Below are positions 16,242-23,909 of a stretch of DNA of 39,101 nucleotides, one piece after another. The stretch is from Brevibacterium sp. ZH18 (GTDB lineage Bacteria > Actinomycetota > Actinomycetes > Actinomycetales > Brevibacteriaceae), in contig NZ_JALDSX010000033.1 in assembly GCF_022748595.1 (NCBI RefSeq), positions 1 to 39,101 of the forward strand. Reading direction: 5' to 3'. The notes under the pieces were generated by a model, which saw only the letters and a program-made list of their open reading frames with translations, ran no database searches and was not told the DNA's origin. The position numbers were made by a program, and so were the translations under genes. Each line of letters opens with the position of its first letter. Positions within the stretch are counted from its first letter, which is position 1.

Positions 16242-16445
16242 ATGGCAATGACATTGCGTTTAGACAAGGATGACGAGCAGCTCCTGGCTCGTCTCGCAGA
16301 GCAGGACGGGGTAAGCCGCCAAGCCGCCGTCATCAATGCAATCCACGAGGTGGCCGAGAGACGAGGCCACGAGGCACAGGTAGGTGAGGCTTCGAAGCGC
16401 GCCCGCGAGCGGTATGGCGATCTGCTCGACCGACTCGGCAAGTGA
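16242..16445 (+). CDS. Ribbon-helix-helix antitoxin
   Basis: A 67-aa protein whose N-terminus (MAMTLRLDKDDEQLLARLAE) forms the beta strand and first helix of a RHH/CopG-type DNA-binding domain; GVSRQAAVINAIHEVAERRG is the second helix. The charged C-terminal part (about 45-67) would wrap the toxin. It overlaps the Doc-type toxin gene by four bases (GTGA at 16442-16445), so the pair is translationally coupled. The promoter palindrome at 16216-16235 fits autorepression. The mRNA is predicted leaderless. Confidence 0.8.
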   Translation: MAMTLRLDKDDEQLLARLAEQDGVSRQAAVINAIHEVAERRGHEAQVGEASKRARERYGDLLDRLGK

Positions 16446-16807
16446 CCGTCTACCTTCGAACCGAAGATCTCCTCGAATTGGTCGCCGATCTCAACGTCGG
16501 ACCGGTCCGAGACCTCGGTCTGCTTGATTCTGCTGCACATCGGCCTACGACCACTCTTTGGGCGACTGAGGTCTATCCATCCGTAGATGAAAAAGGCGCC
16601 GTTCTACTGGAGTCGATCGTTCAGAGTCGTCCTATGGTTGACGGCAACAAGCGGCTAGGCTGGCTCAGCCTTGCGGTCTTCTACGATCTCAATGGCTTCG
16701 AATTCGATGCCCCGGATGACGATGCCTTCGATCTCGTCATTTCGGTCGCCAGTGGTGACATTGAAGCCGCCGATATCGCCGCTAAATTGGGAACTTGGCG
16801 CGCTTGA
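16442..16807 (+). CDS. Doc-type (Fic fold) toxin with an altered active-site motif
   Basis: A 121-aa protein of the death-on-curing family, the short Fic-fold toxins known to phosphorylate EF-Tu. The layout fits: an N-terminal YLRTEDLLELV, a middle segment with a conserved Ala-His (SAAHRPTTTLW), and the active-site region RPMVDGNKRLGWLSLAVFYDLNGFEF. The family motif is HPxxDGNKR; here the leading His is replaced by Arg (SRPMVDGNKR). In P1 Doc this His is needed for activity, so the toxin may be weakened or work differently. The GTG start at 16442 overlaps the antitoxin stop. Doc-type toxins usually act in such two-gene operons. Confidence 0.82.
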   Translation: MTVYLRTEDLLELVADLNVGPVRDLGLLDSAAHRPTTTLWATEVYPSVDEKGAVLLESIVQSRPMVDGNKRLGWLSLAVFYDLNGFEFDAPDDDAFDLVISVASGDIEAADIAAKLGTWRA

Positions 16808-16888
16808 GCACTGGGCCGTGGACAGACTCTGCCCCGCCAATCGTGCCGCCAGGATTCTCGCTCAACTTCGCCTTCGGCTGCCCCAGCT

Positions 16889-17035
16889 CTACGAGAGCAG
16901 GCTCTGCCGGAAGCGTTCGGCAACGGCTGGCAAAGGGCCGCGCTTGCGGTGGACCACGACCAGGGTCCGCTCGATCGACGGACTGACCGTGACGCTTTCG
17001 ATGCCGTCGAGAGCCATGCTCACGCTCGAAATCTG
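16889..17035 (-). pseudogene. Possible LysR C-terminal remnant
   Basis: The minus-strand codons from about 17035 to 16889 read SMALDGIESVTVSPSIERTL, then VVVHRKRGPLPAVAERF. This resembles the final strand and helix of LysR effector domains. No helix-turn-helix region or intact start lies upstream. The rest of the 16808-17250 gap shows no other gene. This call rests on a short match by eye. Confidence 0.35.
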
Positions 17036-17250
17036 AGGGCAGGCGGACCGCGCGAGATACTTCACACTCTTGGTCAAGGCGCCGAAACGAGGCGAAATTT
17101 TCACATAAAAGCGAATACACTCGTCAACTGCAAGGCTCCACGAACACCACAGTTCGCGGAGCCTGTTTCTTGCCATTGCGCACTACCCCCACCGCCCCCT
17201 GACGAAGACTCCTGCCCGCCGCCGAGGCGAACTCGAGTTTGGAGACCACG

Positions 17251-18921
17251 ATGACGATGCTGGACAACAACGAACCAGAGCCAGAACCTGCCCCCGCGGC
17301 TGAGCCTGACCCGGAGCCTGACCCCACTGCGAACACCACCGCATCCGAAAAGATTGCCGCAGACGCTGCAGCCGCGCAGGAAGCCGATTCCGCTCGTCGC
17401 GGCTCGGTCGGCACCGTCTTCTACTGGTCGGTGGCCTTCGTCATCGTCTTCGTGCTCTGGGCCGCGATCTCCCCTGACAGCCTCGGCGACATCATGACCA
17501 CAGCGATGACCGCGGTGTCATCGAGCTTCGGGTGGATCTACCTCGTCGTGCCCTTCGCCGCGATCGTCATGCTCGTGTGGTTCGCCGCGAGCCGCTTCGG
17601 GCGCATCCGACTCGGATCCGCAGACTCACGACCGGAATACACCACCCTCACCTGGCTGGCGATGATCCTCGCCGCGGTCATGGGCATCGGTCTTGTCAGC
17701 TACGGCGTCGCCGAACCCATGTCCCACTTCATGGTTCCCCCGCACGGCCTGGCCGAGCCGCAAACCATGGACGCCGCGATCCGGGCCATGCAGTTCTCCT
17801 ATCTCGACTGGGGCTTCCAGGCCTGGGCCATCTTCGGCGTCTTCGGTCTGGCGATCGGCTATTCGACGCACAGGAAGGGCCGCCCCGCGCTGGTCTCAAC
17901 CATGCTGCGTCCAGTGCTCGGCCGGTTCGTCGACGGTTGGGTCGGCAAGTTCATCGACATCCTCACCATCATCGCCACTCTCTTCGGGACGACAACCTCA
18001 CTGGGCCTCGGCCCCTCTCAGATCGGTGAAGGACTCAACACTGTCTTCGGCATCGATGCGACCATCGTCTTGCAGATCGTGGTCATCGGTGTGCTGACGC
18101 TGCTGTTCACCACTTCGGCATTCAGCGGAGTCAGCCGCGGCATCAAGTACATCTCGCAGATCACGCTGACAATGGCGACCATCCTCGGACTCTTCGTCTT
18201 CATCACCGGGCCCAGCGGCTTCGTGGCGAATCTGTTCGTGCGCTCAGTCGGCTCTTTCGCCGGGAACTTCCTCGAACTGAGCTTCATGACCCCCTCGAGC
18301 TCCGCAGACAGCGAATGGATGCTCTCTTGGACGTACTTCATGATGGCCTGGTGGCTGTCGTGGAGCGCCTTCGTCGGCATCTTCCTGGCCAAGATCTCCA
18401 AGGGTCGCACGATCCGCGAATTCGTCGCCGGTGTCCTGCTCGTTCCCAGCGCGGTGTTCTTCGTCTGGTTCACCATCATGGGAGGGTCCGCAATCAAGCT
18501 CGACATCGACGGTGCGAAGATCGGAGAAGCCACCCAGGCCAATCTCGACACAGCGTTCTTCAGCCTTCTCGATCAGCTGCCGCTCTCGCTCCTGGCCTCG
18601 GTCTTCACGATCGTCATGGTGACCCTGTTCTTCGTCTCCTCCGCTGACTCGAACACCTTCGTCCTCAGTTCGCTGTCCTCACGAGGTTCGTTCGAGCCGA
18701 AGCGGCCGGTCATCGCCACTTGGGGATTCCTCACCGGGGCCTGCGCCATCGTGCTGCTCCTCGTCGGAGGACTGCAGGCACTTCAGCAGGCGGCGATGCT
18801 CTCCGCAGTACCGTTCACCATCATCGTCATCATCCTCGGCATCGCTCTGATCAAGGAGCTCCGCAGCGACCATCAGATCGTTGAAGAAGTCGCCCGCGAG
18901 AGGCGCGTCCTGGGACTCTGA
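17251..18921 (+). CDS. BCCT-family transporter
   Basis: A 556-aa osmolyte transporter of the betaine/carnitine/choline family. About twelve membrane segments follow a ~45-residue acidic, Pro/Ala-rich N-terminal tail (EPEPEPAPAAEPDPEPDP). The family motif MGIGLVSYGVAEPMSHF is intact, and the TM8 region reads WWLSWSAFVGIFLAKIS-KGRTIREFV. GVAEPMSHF is the common betaine/glycine-betaine type and differs from the BetT-like SVTGP form at 2935-5205. The C-terminal tail is short, so it lacks the long regulatory domain of the first transporter. I chose ATG 17251 because GGAG lies six bases upstream; an in-frame TTG at 17239 is less likely. A large palindrome follows the stop. Confidence 0.88.
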   Translation: MTMLDNNEPEPEPAPAAEPDPEPDPTANTTASEKIAADAAAAQEADSARRGSVGTVFYWSVAFVIVFVLWAAISPDSLGDIMTTAMTAVSSSFGWIYLVVPFAAIVMLVWFAASRFGRIRLGSADSRPEYTTLTWLAMILAAVMGIGLVSYGVAEPMSHFMVPPHGLAEPQTMDAAIRAMQFSYLDWGFQAWAIFGVFGLAIGYSTHRKGRPALVSTMLRPVLGRFVDGWVGKFIDILTIIATLFGTTTSLGLGPSQIGEGLNTVFGIDATIVLQIVVIGVLTLLFTTSAFSGVSRGIKYISQITLTMATILGLFVFITGPSGFVANLFVRSVGSFAGNFLELSFMTPSSSADSEWMLSWTYFMMAWWLSWSAFVGIFLAKISKGRTIREFVAGVLLVPSAVFFVWFTIMGGSAIKLDIDGAKIGEATQANLDTAFFSLLDQLPLSLLASVFTIVMVTLFFVSSADSNTFVLSSLSSRGSFEPKRPVIATWGFLTGACAIVLLLVGGLQALQQAAMLSAVPFTIIVIILGIALIKELRSDHQIVEEVARERRVLGL

Positions 18922-18936
18922 CGAGCGGACCACGTC

Positions 18937-19002
18937 GAGCGGACCACTTACCGACGAGAGGACCAGTTATAGCTGGTCCCCTCAACGGTAAGTGGTCCGC
19001 TC
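18937..19002. terminator. 66-bp nested palindrome after the BCCT gene
   Basis: The outer arms GAGCGGACCACTTACCG and CGGTAAGTGGTCCGCTC pair perfectly (17 bp), and an inner stem forms from GAGGACCAG and CTGGTCCCCTC around TTATAG. It starts 16 bp after the stop at 18921 and should terminate transcription. GAGCGGACCAC also occurs just before it (18923-18933), and AAGTGGTCCGCTCG recurs at 8-21, so it may belong to a dispersed repeat family. Confidence 0.8.
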
Positions 19003-19047
19003 GTGTGTTCTGTTAGGGGATCACCGCAGTTGAGTGATCGTCCCAGC

Positions 19048-19112
19048 GGCGAGAGAACTCATAAAGCGCCGACGTCATTTTTATGAGAAACTTGTATAAC
19101 TCATAATTTTGG
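19048..19112 (+). repeat. Left direct repeat of the Fic cassette, with three CTCATAA-type sites
   Basis: Begins with a 21-base stretch (19048-19068) that is identical to 20324-20344. Three heptamers lie at 19058-19064 (CTCATAA), 19081-19087 (TTATGAG) and 19100-19106 (CTCATAA), separated by 16 and 12 bases. The last overlaps a CATAAT -10 box (19102-19107) six bases before ATG 19114. Confidence 0.85.
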
Positions 19113-19113
19113 G

Positions 19114-20340
19114 ATGGTGACTATGAGTTTAGGCAACCTCGAACCAGCACAACACAACGCGCCAAACTGGCCACCGATCGGCTCCGAGACCTGCGATTGG
19201 GTTTCGCGCTCAAGCTTCGGTCCGAGCGTAGCGATCCACGCTGGAAGTATGCAATATGACTCGTCAGTTCCACCGACGATCGCTGACCGAACCCCCGTTA
19301 TAGATCCTGAAGTGGCTGCAGTCGCAGAGGAAGCAATTCGAGAGCTGAGCAGATTCGACGCCGAGCTGGGATTTCAAATTGCAGGTTTTGCACCAGTCCT
19401 CTTGCGGTCGGAAGCAGCATCGTCATCTCAGATCGAGAACCTGACAGCCAGCGCTCGTGCAATCTTCTCCGCAGAGCTCGGAGCTCGATCTGGCAGTAAT
19501 GCTGAGCTGATTGCGGCAAATACTAGCGCTCTGCTCACAGCGCTCAAAAGCGCTGAATCAATCTCAAGCAACTCGATACGAACGATCCACCAAGTCCTCA
19601 TGGGGACTCAGCCTCGACACACTCCGGGCGAATTCAGGGACGAACAGGTGTGGATCGGCACCCGTGCCGATTCCCCTGTAGGTGCAGAGTTCGTGCCACC
19701 TCACCATTCCCGAGTGCCTGACCTCATCCAAGACTTGGTGATTTTTGCGGAACGAGCCGATGTTCCAGCCATGACGGCGATAGCGATCACACACGCACAA
19801 TTCGAGACGATCCATCCGTTCACGGATGGCAACGGGCGAACCGGGCGCGCGATCGTGCAAACGATGCTTCGACATCGTGGTATCACTCGAAATGTAGCTG
19901 TACCAGTGTCAGCTGGGCTGCTTGCAGATGTTCCTCGATACCACAGCGCATTGACGGAGTATCGGAAAGGCAACGTCGATCCGATCATTCGAATATTCGC
20001 AGAGGCTGCCTTCAGGGCTATAGATAACAGCACTCAACTCGTCGCAGATCTGCGGCGAATCCGCCAAAGCTGGAATTCGAGATTGACCGCCAGGAAGAAC
20101 TCAAATGCCTGGAGGCTGCTTGACATCCTGATCGAGCACCCGGTCCTCAATTCCGCCACCGCGGCAGAGGAACTGGGAGTTGCACAACCCAACATTTATC
20201 CACCTTTGAAGGCGCTGGTTGACGCAGGCATTGCCAGCTCGAAGGCCGAACATGGATTGGGGCCGTTCTGGCGCAGCGACGAAATCCTTGCAGCGATCGA
20301 TGCCTTTGCCGCGCGTGCCGGACGGCGAGAGAACTCATAA
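19114..20340 (+). CDS. Fic-family protein with C-terminal winged helix
   Basis: A 408-aa Fic protein that probably transfers AMP from ATP onto a target protein. The N-terminal Fic_N region (about 70-130) carries the inhibitory motif SSQIEN, matching (S/T)xxxE(G/N), so it looks like a self-inhibited class II Fic. The catalytic loop is HPFTDGNGRTGRAIV, which is complete. A winged helix-turn-helix at about 330-385 (NSATAAEELGVAQPNIYPPL) would bind DNA. The first ~45 residues match nothing familiar. The codon use looks more AT-rich than the neighbours, suggesting transfer. The gene lies between two ~65-bp direct repeats: its last codons (RRENS-stop) are part of the right copy. The CTCATAA sites over its promoter suggest autoregulation. 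Confidence 0.88.
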   Translation: MVTMSLGNLEPAQHNAPNWPPIGSETCDWVSRSSFGPSVAIHAGSMQYDSSVPPTIADRTPVIDPEVAAVAEEAIRELSRFDAELGFQIAGFAPVLLRSEAASSSQIENLTASARAIFSAELGARSGSNAELIAANTSALLTALKSAESISSNSIRTIHQVLMGTQPRHTPGEFRDEQVWIGTRADSPVGAEFVPPHHSRVPDLIQDLVIFAERADVPAMTAIAITHAQFETIHPFTDGNGRTGRAIVQTMLRHRGITRNVAVPVSAGLLADVPRYHSALTEYRKGNVDPIIRIFAEAAFRAIDNSTQLVADLRRIRQSWNSRLTARKNSNAWRLLDILIEHPVLNSATAAEELGVAQPNIYPPLKALVDAGIASSKAEHGLGPFWRSDEILAAIDAFAARAGRRENS

Positions 20341-20390
20341 AGCGATGTGTTGATTCTTATGAGCAACACTTCTAAGTCATAAAAATTGAG
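20324..20390 (+). repeat. Right direct repeat of the Fic cassette
   Basis: The 21 bases at 20324-20344 equal 19048-19068 and include the last codons and stop of the Fic gene. Heptamers at 20334-20340 (CTCATAA), 20357-20363 (TTATGAG) and 20376-20382 (GTCATAA) have the same 16- and 12-base spacing as the left copy. Confidence 0.85.
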
Positions 20391-20413
20391 GGCGTTCACC
20401 CCAAGCACACGGG

Positions 20414-21163
20414 TCACCGCAGCTTGGCGGTAACCTCGGCGGCGGCCGCAAGGACCTTGTCCACGAGTGGTTCGGTGTCGGTGTCCTCGGTCAGCGCGTC
20501 ACCGGCGAGCGAGAGCCCGATTGCAGCGATCGGACGCGAGAGCACGTCATAGACGGGGGCCGCGATCGTCGAGATCCCTGGGGTGACCTCGCCGTGTTCG
20601 ATCGCCCACCCGGCTCGCCTGTCTTGGGCCAGGATCGCATTGAGCGCCTTCACCGTCGTCGGGCCCTGACCGGTGCGAGTGACGAATCCGGACTCGGACT
20701 GGAACATCGCGAGCACCTCTGACTTGGGCAGCTGCGCGAGGATCGCGCGGCCGGTCGCCGTCAGGTAGCTGGGCATGCGCACACCGGTGGCAGTGATGAC
20801 CGCGACCGACTTCAGCGACTGCTCCTTGAGCAAGTACACGGTTTCCCAACCGCGGATGACGGCCAGCTGCGCCGTCGCTGATGTGTCATCAGCCAGTTGC
20901 CGAACGATGGGCTGGGCCAAGCGCTGCAGAGGGTTCGTGCGCAGGTATGAGCTGCCCAACTCGTGCACACCGGCACCCAGGACGTATCCGGATTCGGTGC
21001 GGACGACGAGCCCAAGTTCCTCGAGCACGGTGAGCAGTTCGTAGGCACTCGAGCGTGGGATCTCCAGCGCCCGCACCAGTGCACCGGCGGAGATCGGACG
21101 ATTCGATGAGGCAAGATGCCGCAGAATCGCGATCGAGCGCCGCAGCGCCGGAACCTCAGCCAC
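20414..21163 (-). CDS. IclR-family regulator, probable HutR
   Basis: A 249-aa regulator with an N-terminal winged helix (about 5-65: RRSIAILRHLASSNRPISAG, then ALEIPRSSAYELLTVLEELG) and a C-terminal IclR effector domain (about 80-245, with TATGRAILAQLP, AIEHGEVTPGISTIAAPVYD and PIAAIGLSLAG). It is the last gene of the hutI-hutH-hutG*-hutF block and reads in the same direction, 64 bp after hutF. An IclR protein activates hut genes in Corynebacterium resistens, so HutR is the natural guess. The start is GTG 21163, with GGGAGG about eight bases upstream. A shared palindrome at 27215-27232 and 33894-33911 is its likely binding site. Confidence 0.85.
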   Translation of the reverse strand: MAEVPALRRSIAILRHLASSNRPISAGALVRALEIPRSSAYELLTVLEELGLVVRTESGYVLGAGVHELGSSYLRTNPLQRLAQPIVRQLADDTSATAQLAVIRGWETVYLLKEQSLKSVAVITATGVRMPSYLTATGRAILAQLPKSEVLAMFQSESGFVTRTGQGPTTVKALNAILAQDRRAGWAIEHGEVTPGISTIAAPVYDVLSRPIAAIGLSLAGDALTEDTDTEPLVDKVLAAAAEVTAKLR

Positions 21164-21227
21164 AGTCCGGCCTCCCGGTTTTCATCACGTCGTCACGCAT
21201 CCTGTGCCGGGCGCTGGCGATCACGAC

Positions 21228-22637
21228 TCAGTCCTCCATCCCGAGTGCGGCGAACGCCTCTCGGTAGAGGTCGGGGATTGACCCGAGTTCCGCGTGGACG
21301 CCGTCGCGGACGCGGACGCGGGCACCGCTGACGGTCATGTGCACGTCCGCCGAGGTGGCCGAGAGGATGATCTGCTCCCCCACCGATCCGAAGGTGCGCA
21401 TGCTGTCGGTGGCCACTGCGATGAAGTCGCACGCCTTGCCCACGGCCAGTTCACCGACCGGCAGGTCGAGGCTGCGTGCCCCACCAGTGGTCAGCGACTC
21501 GATCAGTTCGGCCGGAGAGAACCTGCCCCGCTGGCCGGATCGCAGTCGTTCCCCGGCTTCCATGCCCTGGGTTTCGCGCAGTGCGTCGAGGACGACGTGC
21601 TGGTCGGAGCCAAGCGAGATCGTCGCCCCAGCGTCGGCGAGTTCGCGGGCCGGGCCGATGCCGTCGGCCAGGTCAGCCTCTGTGCACGGGCACATGACAA
21701 TGTTCGCTTCCGCGCCACCCAGTGTCGCGATGTCCTCATCGCTGAGGTGGGTGGCGTGGACGGCAGAGAGGTTCGAGGCGACGACGCCCGAACGCGCAAG
21801 GACCTGTGTGGGTGTCGTGCCATACGCGGCCTGACTGGCCTCGTTCTCAGCCGGCTGTTCGGACAGGTGCACGTGAACGGGGCCGTCGAGTTCGGCGAAG
21901 CGGGGCAGGTTCGCTGCCGGGACCGCGCGGATCGAGTGGATCGCCGAGCCCACGTGAACGAAGCTCTCACCAGGAGCTCCGATCGGAAACTCGGTGGCGA
22001 AAGCCTCGGACAGCGCCGCGTGGCGGTCCATGTATCCGTCGATGGTTCCGTCACCGAAGCGGGCCTGCTCGGCCGAGAGTTCGGTGTCGATGCCGCTGGT
22101 GAGGTAGCAGGTGTCGAGGAGTCGGATGCGCAATCCCGCCGAGGCGGCCGCCCGTGCCAGCGCCCGTTCCATCGCGTGGGTGCGGGGTTCGTCGCGCGCC
22201 GAAACGTCCCCGCGGGGACGTGCCGACTCTTCGTTGTCGCCACCGTACGGAGTCCCGTCGGGTGCATGGTGGACATAGTGGAATTCGCCCACCGAGGTGT
22301 AGCCGCCGGCGAGCATCTCCGCGAAGACCGCGCGAGCGACGGTTTCGTAGCTCTCCGGGGTCAGCTTGGCGGCCACGGAGTACATGACCTCGCGCCATGT
22401 CCAGAAGGTCCCGCCGTCGCCGTGGGTGCGCCCGCGCAGGATGCGGTGGAAGGCGTGGGAGTGGGCGTTGACTCCACCGGGCAGGGTGAAGCCGGGGACC
22501 ACCTCGGCGATGGTGGGTGGGGTGTCGATCCCGGTCTCGACCGAGGTCAGGGTGCCTGTCTCGTCGGCGGTGAGCAGGACACCGGTGGCGACCTTGCCGT
22601 CGACCCAGGCGGATTCGCACCAGAAGCGCGTGCTCAT
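21228..22637 (-). CDS. hutF: Formimidoylglutamate deiminase
   Basis: An amidohydrolase of 469 aa that converts N-formimidoyl-L-glutamate to N-formyl-L-glutamate and ammonia, the fourth step of the five-step histidine route. Metal ligands are visible: HSHAFHRILRGR (HxH), HVHLSEQPAENEASQAAYG, HATHLSDEDI and the Asp in SLGSDQHVVLDAL. These are the HutF form of the subtype III amidohydrolase signature. GGAGG lies six bases before ATG 22637. The start overlaps the stop of the upstream M20 gene by four bases, so they are translated together. Its presence implies the pathway goes through formylglutamate and needs a deformylase rather than formimidoylglutamase. Confidence 0.9.
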   Translation of the reverse strand: MSTRFWCESAWVDGKVATGVLLTADETGTLTSVETGIDTPPTIAEVVPGFTLPGGVNAHSHAFHRILRGRTHGDGGTFWTWREVMYSVAAKLTPESYETVARAVFAEMLAGGYTSVGEFHYVHHAPDGTPYGGDNEESARPRGDVSARDEPRTHAMERALARAAASAGLRIRLLDTCYLTSGIDTELSAEQARFGDGTIDGYMDRHAALSEAFATEFPIGAPGESFVHVGSAIHSIRAVPAANLPRFAELDGPVHVHLSEQPAENEASQAAYGTTPTQVLARSGVVASNLSAVHATHLSDEDIATLGGAEANIVMCPCTEADLADGIGPARELADAGATISLGSDQHVVLDALRETQGMEAGERLRSGQRGRFSPAELIESLTTGGARSLDLPVGELAVGKACDFIAVATDSMRTFGSVGEQIILSATSADVHMTVSGARVRVRDGVHAELGSIPDLYREAFAALGMED

Positions 22638-23908
22638 GCCGCACCTCCGTCGATTCGGGTGGAAACATCAGCACCGGTCGATCCCTCGGCATTAGCCACC
22701 CCGAGTTCCCCTTCGAGGACCTTCACCAGGGCTGTGACTCCGGCCCGCTGGTCGTCGACTTCGCAGGCCTCTTCAGGTGCGTGGGAGACACCTGTCGGGT
22801 TGCGCACGTAGAGCATCGCCGAGGGCACATGCGGGGCGAGAATTCCCGCGTCGTGTCCCGCACCCGAGGGCAGCAGCGGAGCGTCCGGCAGCACAGAAGT
22901 CAGCCGCGAATTGAGCTCTTTGGTGAAGTAGGTCGTCGGTGAGTAGGACTCCTGCGAAATGCTCACCTGGACTCCAGTGTCGCCAGCATGAGCTTGCGCG
23001 CGCTTCGAGATCGTCTCGAGCACCTGCTTGACCACGGCATCGTCGGCGTGACGGATGTCGAGCCAGAAGCTCATGCCCGAGGCGATGACGTTCGTCCCGC
23101 CCGGGTGGATGAGCGTGCGGCCCACGGTTGCCACGGCACTCGCGTCAGTGGCGGCCGCTAGGGTCGGAATATCACCGATCACGCGGGAAGCCGCGACCAC
23201 CGGATCGGCGCGGTGGCCCATCGGTGTCGTACCTGCGTGGTTGCCCTGACCAGCGAAGGAGAAATGCCAGCGACCATGCCCGATGATTGATGAGCCGATC
23301 GCGACCGGCTGGTCGGTGTTGATGAGCCCGATGCCCTGCTCAACATGGAGTTCGATGAACGACCCGACCTTCTGCAGACGCGAAGCATCGGTGCCGATCA
23401 GGTTCGGGTCGAGGCCGTAGCCGCGGGCGACGTCGGCGAAGGTGTCGCCGTTGGCGTCCTTGAGTCCCAGCGCCTTGTCGGAGTCGATGGCGCCGGTGAT
23501 CAGACGCGATCCGAGGCAGGCCACGCCGAAGCGTGAGCCTTCCTCCTCGGGAAAGACCGCGAGTGCGAGCGAACGCTGGGCGCGTTCGAGTGCTCCCGAT
23601 TCCTTGAGTTCGTCGAAGGCCGCCAGCGCCGAGGCGACACCGAGGGGTCCGTCGAACGCTCCGCCGCCGGGGACGGAGTCCAGGTGGGAGCCGGTGACGA
23701 CGGCATTGTCACCGGGCGCGGTCGCCCACGCCCAGGTGATGCCGTTGGCATCGATCTCGGTGTCGAGGCCACGGCGGGCTGCCTCGGCGAGGAACCAGTC
23801 ACGCAGTTCCCGTTCGGTGTTCGAGAAGCCCGCCCGCTGGTAACCGGGTCCGCGGGTGTCACGGCCAGTGTCCTCGATCTGGGAGAGGAGGGAGACGACG
23901 TCGCTCAT
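22634..23908 (-). CDS. M20-family amidohydrolase, likely acting as N-formylglutamate deformylase
   Basis: A 424-aa zinc peptidase-family enzyme of the allantoate amidohydrolase / N-carbamoyl-L-amino-acid hydrolase branch. Metal ligands appear in TGSHLDSVPGGGAFDGPLGV, FPEEEGSRFG and FIELHVEQGIGL; the dimer-domain residues in HGRWHFSFAGQGNHAGTTPM and the last His in PSGAGHDAGIL are in place. By sequence alone it would be called AllC/HyuC. Its place between hutH and hutF, coupled to both (one base from the hutH stop, 4-bp overlap with hutF), and the absence of a normal hutG argue that it removes formyl from N-formylglutamate. I chose ATG 23908; the open frame upstream is the antisense-frame reading of the hutH repeats. 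Confidence 0.82.
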   Translation of the reverse strand: MSDVVSLLSQIEDTGRDTRGPGYQRAGFSNTERELRDWFLAEAARRGLDTEIDANGITWAWATAPGDNAVVTGSHLDSVPGGGAFDGPLGVASALAAFDELKESGALERAQRSLALAVFPEEEGSRFGVACLGSRLITGAIDSDKALGLKDANGDTFADVARGYGLDPNLIGTDASRLQKVGSFIELHVEQGIGLINTDQPVAIGSSIIGHGRWHFSFAGQGNHAGTTPMGHRADPVVAASRVIGDIPTLAAATDASAVATVGRTLIHPGGTNVIASGMSFWLDIRHADDAVVKQVLETISKRAQAHAGDTGVQVSISQESYSPTTYFTKELNSRLTSVLPDAPLLPSGAGHDAGILAPHVPSAMLYVRNPTGVSHAPEEACEVDDQRAGVTALVKVLEGELGVANAEGSTGADVSTRIDGGAA

Positions 23909-23909
23909 C

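Noticed and set aside
19018..19033. Copy of the iclR gene end (TCACCGCAG) upstream of the Fic cassette as an attachment site
   Set aside because: The match to 20414-20422 is only about nine bases and can be chance.
21294..22811. A 505-codon plus-strand frame opposite hutF
   Set aside because: It is antisense to hutF and the M20 gene, with an Arg/Gly-rich composition and no motif; an effect of GC-rich codon use.
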